Assembly (NCBI GenBank): GCA_900550165.1
Contig: URQY01000003.1
Location: forward strand, 23,337 to 87,336
Direction of reading: 5' to 3'
Length of the DNA: 64,000 nucleotides
From: an uncultured Eubacteriales bacterium
GTDB lineage: Bacteria > Bacillota > Clostridia > Oscillospirales > Oscillospiraceae
The notes below the pieces were generated by a model. That model did no database searches. It saw nothing but the letters and a program-made list of their open reading frames with translations, and had not been told where the DNA came from. Positions 60,198-64,000 of this stretch are shown one piece after another (positions within the stretch are counted from its first letter, which is position 1; each line of letters begins with the position of its first letter). The translations under genes were made by a program, and so were the position numbers.

Positions 60198-60257
60198 GTA
60201 CCAAGTTTTGTGTTTGACAAGCAGAATCGTAAATTTCGGCGAAATGGAGAACGCGCA

Positions 60258-62261
<2,004 letters not shown>

Positions 62262-62286
62262 ATTTCATATACAGGAGGATATTATT

Positions 62287-62568
62287 ATGGAAGGCATTTT
62301 ACTTCACGTTCTCTATCGCGGCGAAAAGGCCGCAGACTTTGCAGCGGAGATGGAGCAAAGCGGCCTGCGCGCCGCCGTCCTCGACGAGGAGGGCTGTATG
62401 CAGTACGACTACTATCTCCCCCTCGCCGAGGAGAATTGCGTGCTGCTCATCGAGCATTGGCACGATCAGGCCGCGCTCGACAAGCACGCCGCCGGAGAGC
62501 CGATGGCAAAGCTCAAGGCGCTCAAGGCAAGCTACGACCTCGCAACGACCGTTGAGCGCTTTGAATGA
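62287..62568 (+). CDS. ABM-domain (antibiotic biosynthesis monooxygenase-like) protein
   Basis: The 93-residue protein begins MEGILLHVLYRGEKAADFAA and has CMQYDYYLPLAEENCVLLIE followed by HWHDQAALDKHAAGEP, the pattern of small dimeric ABM/YgiN-like quinol monooxygenases. These ferredoxin-like proteins oxidise quinols or have unknown substrates. AGGAGG precedes the ATG. It starts 25 bases after the topoisomerase gene and is probably on the same transcript, although the functions have no obvious link. Confidence 0.82.
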   Translation: MEGILLHVLYRGEKAADFAAEMEQSGLRAAVLDEEGCMQYDYYLPLAEENCVLLIEHWHDQAALDKHAAGEPMAKLKALKASYDLATTVERFE

Positions 62569-62623
62569 GGATGAGCGCATCCGGGGCAAAAAATTGGGAA
62601 TCTGCTAAGGAGTTTTGATAGCC

Positions 62624-63148
62624 ATGAAAAAGATCGTTCTTAAAACTGTGATAGGGATTCTTCTCGTTTGCAGCGTACTTGTTGGTTTTCTTTATGTAAG
62701 TAACGACATTGGCATAGCATCGGGCAATCTGGAAACAGACATTCGTTCGTCGCAGAAGATCAAGGAGGATTGGGCGGTCGATGGAAGTGTTTCTGACACG
62801 ATGGCTGCATATATTTCTTATCCGCAGGACATGAGCGACCACACTTTTTCCGTCTATGTCAATCGCCCGGGACTTTCCTTCGGATATTTCTTCCGCGCGG
62901 GTGGAAAACTCTCGGAGATCCAGGAAGGAATTGCAGAGTTCACCACAGAGGGTGCTAATGAGCGCGCATTGATTTCCATGAATCAGCAGCAGGTGCAGCA
63001 GCTTCAAATCGATGATGGCCGCGCCATTCAAGTGATCGATATCGACAGCGATCAGCCCTTTGCGATCGTCCTGCCGATCAATGCGGGCAGCATTACTTTT
63101 TATGATGTGAGCGGAAATACTGTAGAATATTGGAATCATCCTTTTTGA
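62624..63148 (+). CDS. Membrane-anchored or secreted protein of unknown function
   Basis: The 174-residue protein starts MKKIVLKTVIGILLVCSVLV, a single hydrophobic N-terminal segment that acts as an anchor or signal, followed by a soluble domain (DTMAAYISYPQDMSDHTFSV, LSFGYFFRAGGKLSEIQEGI). I recognise no family. Its codon use and base composition are lower in G+C than neighbouring genes, which may mean recent arrival. AAGGAG sits 11 bases before the ATG. A terminator follows about 90 bases after its stop. Confidence 0.65.
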   Translation: MKKIVLKTVIGILLVCSVLVGFLYVSNDIGIASGNLETDIRSSQKIKEDWAVDGSVSDTMAAYISYPQDMSDHTFSVYVNRPGLSFGYFFRAGGKLSEIQEGIAEFTTEGANERALISMNQQQVQQLQIDDGRAIQVIDIDSDQPFAIVLPINAGSITFYDVSGNTVEYWNHPF

Positions 63149-63236
63149 CAGCTTCCGGTTTGCCGAACCGGCTTCATCCCTTCAAGAGAGAAGTTCCCTC
63201 GCATCTTTCGACCTCAAAAGTCTTTACACAGGTATG

Positions 63237-63273
63237 AAAACCCGACCGATGGAAAATCATCGGTCGGGTTTTC
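63237..63273. terminator. Terminator between the unknown gene and clpC
   Basis: AAAACCCGACCGATG (63237-63251) pairs with CATCGGTCGGGTTTT (63258-63272), so it serves both converging transcripts. Confidence 0.88.
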
Positions 63274-63291
63274 TGTTCTGATACACCTTTT

Positions 63292-64000
63292 TCACGCCTT
63301 CTGCGCGCCGGCGTCGCCGAGGGCGGCGGCCGCCGTTTCCTCGCGCCGGCGCACGCGGAGCGTGCCTCCCTCCGCCGCTAACACCGCCGTATCGCCGCGT
63401 GCGAGCGTGCCGTCGAGCAAAAGAGAGGCGAGCGCGTCCTCGACCTCCGCGCTGATGAGCCGCCGCAGCGGGCGCGCGCCGTAGGCGGGGTCGTTCCCGC
63501 GCCTTGCAAGCACCGCCGCGGCCGCATCGTCGAATGAAAACGTGATGCCGAGCGAGCGGACGCGGGCCGCCGTCTGCGCGAGCAGACGCCGTGCGATTTC
63601 CGCCATGTCCCGCTCGCCGAGCCGCCGGAATACGACCGTCTCGTCCACGCGGTTCAGAAATTCCGGCCGGAACGTCCGCTTCAGCTCTGCCGTCACAGCC
63701 TCCTTCACCGCGCGAAAGCGCGCCTCCTCATCCTGCCGCCCCTCTGAGGCAAAGCCGAGCGGCGTCCCTGCCGCCGTGATGCTCTTGGCACCCACGTTTG
63801 AGGTCATCAGGATCACGGTGCTGCGAAAGTCCACACGCCGCCCCTGCGAATCCGTCACCGCGCCGTCCTCAAGGATCTGCAGCAGAATGTTCCACACATC
63901 CTCATGCGCCTTTTCGATCTCATCGAAGAGCACGACGGAATACGGCTTGCGCCGCACCTTCTCCGTCAGCTGTCCGCCCTCGTCGTAACCGACGTAGCCC
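63292..64000 (-). CDS. clpC: ATP-dependent Clp protease ATP-binding subunit, C-terminal part
   Basis: The gene continues past the right edge; about 235 codons are visible. They include GYVGYDEGGQLTEKVRRKPY, the second AAA+ Walker B VVLFDEIEKAHEDVWNILLQ, the arginine-finger region LKRTFRPEFLNRVDETVVFR and a C-terminal ClpB/D2-small domain (DPAYGARPLRRLISAEVEDA). These match the ClpC/ClpA/ClpB C-terminal AAA+ module; EGGQLTEKVRR favours ClpC. It unfolds proteins for ClpP or refolds them. An mcsA/mcsB/ctsR operon, if present, lies outside. Confidence 0.9.
   Translation of the reverse strand, partial: GYVGYDEGGQLTEKVRRKPYSVVLFDEIEKAHEDVWNILLQILEDGAVTDSQGRRVDFRSTVILMTSNVGAKSITAAGTPLGFASEGRQDEEARFRAVKEAVTAELKRTFRPEFLNRVDETVVFRRLGERDMAEIARRLLAQTAARVRSLGITFSFDDAAAAVLARRGNDPAYGARPLRRLISAEVEDALASLLLDGTLARGDTAVLAAEGGTLRVRRREETAAAALGDAGAQKA

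Larger units (their letters stand above)
59769..60257. other. 489-base divergent intergenic region
   Basis: This region between the S41 protease gene and the topoisomerase gene is comparatively AT-rich, with no supported gene on either strand. It contains the second DnaA-box cassette (60010-60041) and the topoisomerase promoter (60169-60197). The open frame that runs through it from 60042 is the upstream extension of the topoisomerase ORF. Confidence 0.7.

Overview
The window looks like a chromosomal segment of a spore-forming, high-GC member of the Clostridia, most like the Oscillospirales (the Flavonifractor / Lawsonibacter / Oscillibacter neighbourhood). The grounds are Firmicutes-type ribosome binding sites (AGGAGG), spoVT and a spoVAC gene, low-GC intergenic DNA between GC-rich genes, many amino acid and nucleobase transporters, and a selenocysteine-using selenium pathway. 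The placement is inferred from gene content and style, not from a search. I saw no rRNA, tRNA, CRISPR array, insertion sequence or prophage.

Layout. 1-1.4 kb: tandem CobW-type (G3E) GTPases, the first cut by the window edge. 1.4-9.6 kb: an ArsC/Spx-like protein, then a catabolic set (PucR regulator, NCS1 permease, DUF917 protein, hydantoinase/oxoprolinase-type protein) facing an M20 amidohydrolase and a MazG-like pyrophosphatase. 9.8-17.8 kb: remnant of a sugar-binding lipoprotein gene, sstT, spoVT, an ABC-2 exporter with a membrane-bound HTH regulator, and a purine permease. 18-22 kb: polA-rimI-tsaD. 22.2-22.8 kb: an AT-rich non-coding island with DnaA boxes. 22.8-27 kb: a DUF6512 membrane protein, then the minus-strand set mtaB-yfbR-DUF4349-MBL hydrolase. 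27-34.7 kb: cysteine desulfurase, MATE and EamA transporters, a glutamate/dicarboxylate symporter, and uraA behind a leader ORF/attenuator. 34.8-39.5 kb: a selenium cluster (tusA, yedE, DUF3343, cysteine desulfurase, yedF, and a selD that reads through an in-frame UGA). 39.6-41.2 kb: sdaAB-sdaAA serine dehydratase. 41.5-49.1 kb: a minus-strand housekeeping run (DUF1385, prmC, recA, recX, rimO, pgsA, cysS). 49.2-52.7 kb: lipoprotein-response regulator-histidine kinase. 53-60 kb: a large SLH-anchored phosphodiester glycosidase-like surface protein, hemW, an isolated spoVAC, and an S41 protease with copper-amine-oxidase-like repeats. 60-64 kb: a divergent type IIA topoisomerase B subunit preceded by a second copy of the DnaA-box cassette, an ABM-domain protein, an unknown anchored protein, and the 3' part of clpC.

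How the genes work together. The best-defined module is selenium use: YedE (import), TusA/YedF/DUF3343 (small S/Se carriers), a cysteine desulfurase (Se mobilisation) and Sec-containing SelD (selenophosphate synthesis), on divergent transcription units. The PucR-NCS1-DUF917-HyuA set reads as uptake and ring opening of a hydantoin- or pyrimidine-like compound. The items most worth following up are the UGA-containing selD with its SECIS-like hairpin, the leader-ORF attenuator ahead of uraA, and the 32-base DnaA-box cassette present twice about 37 kb apart, once in a convergent intergenic region with no promoter to regulate.
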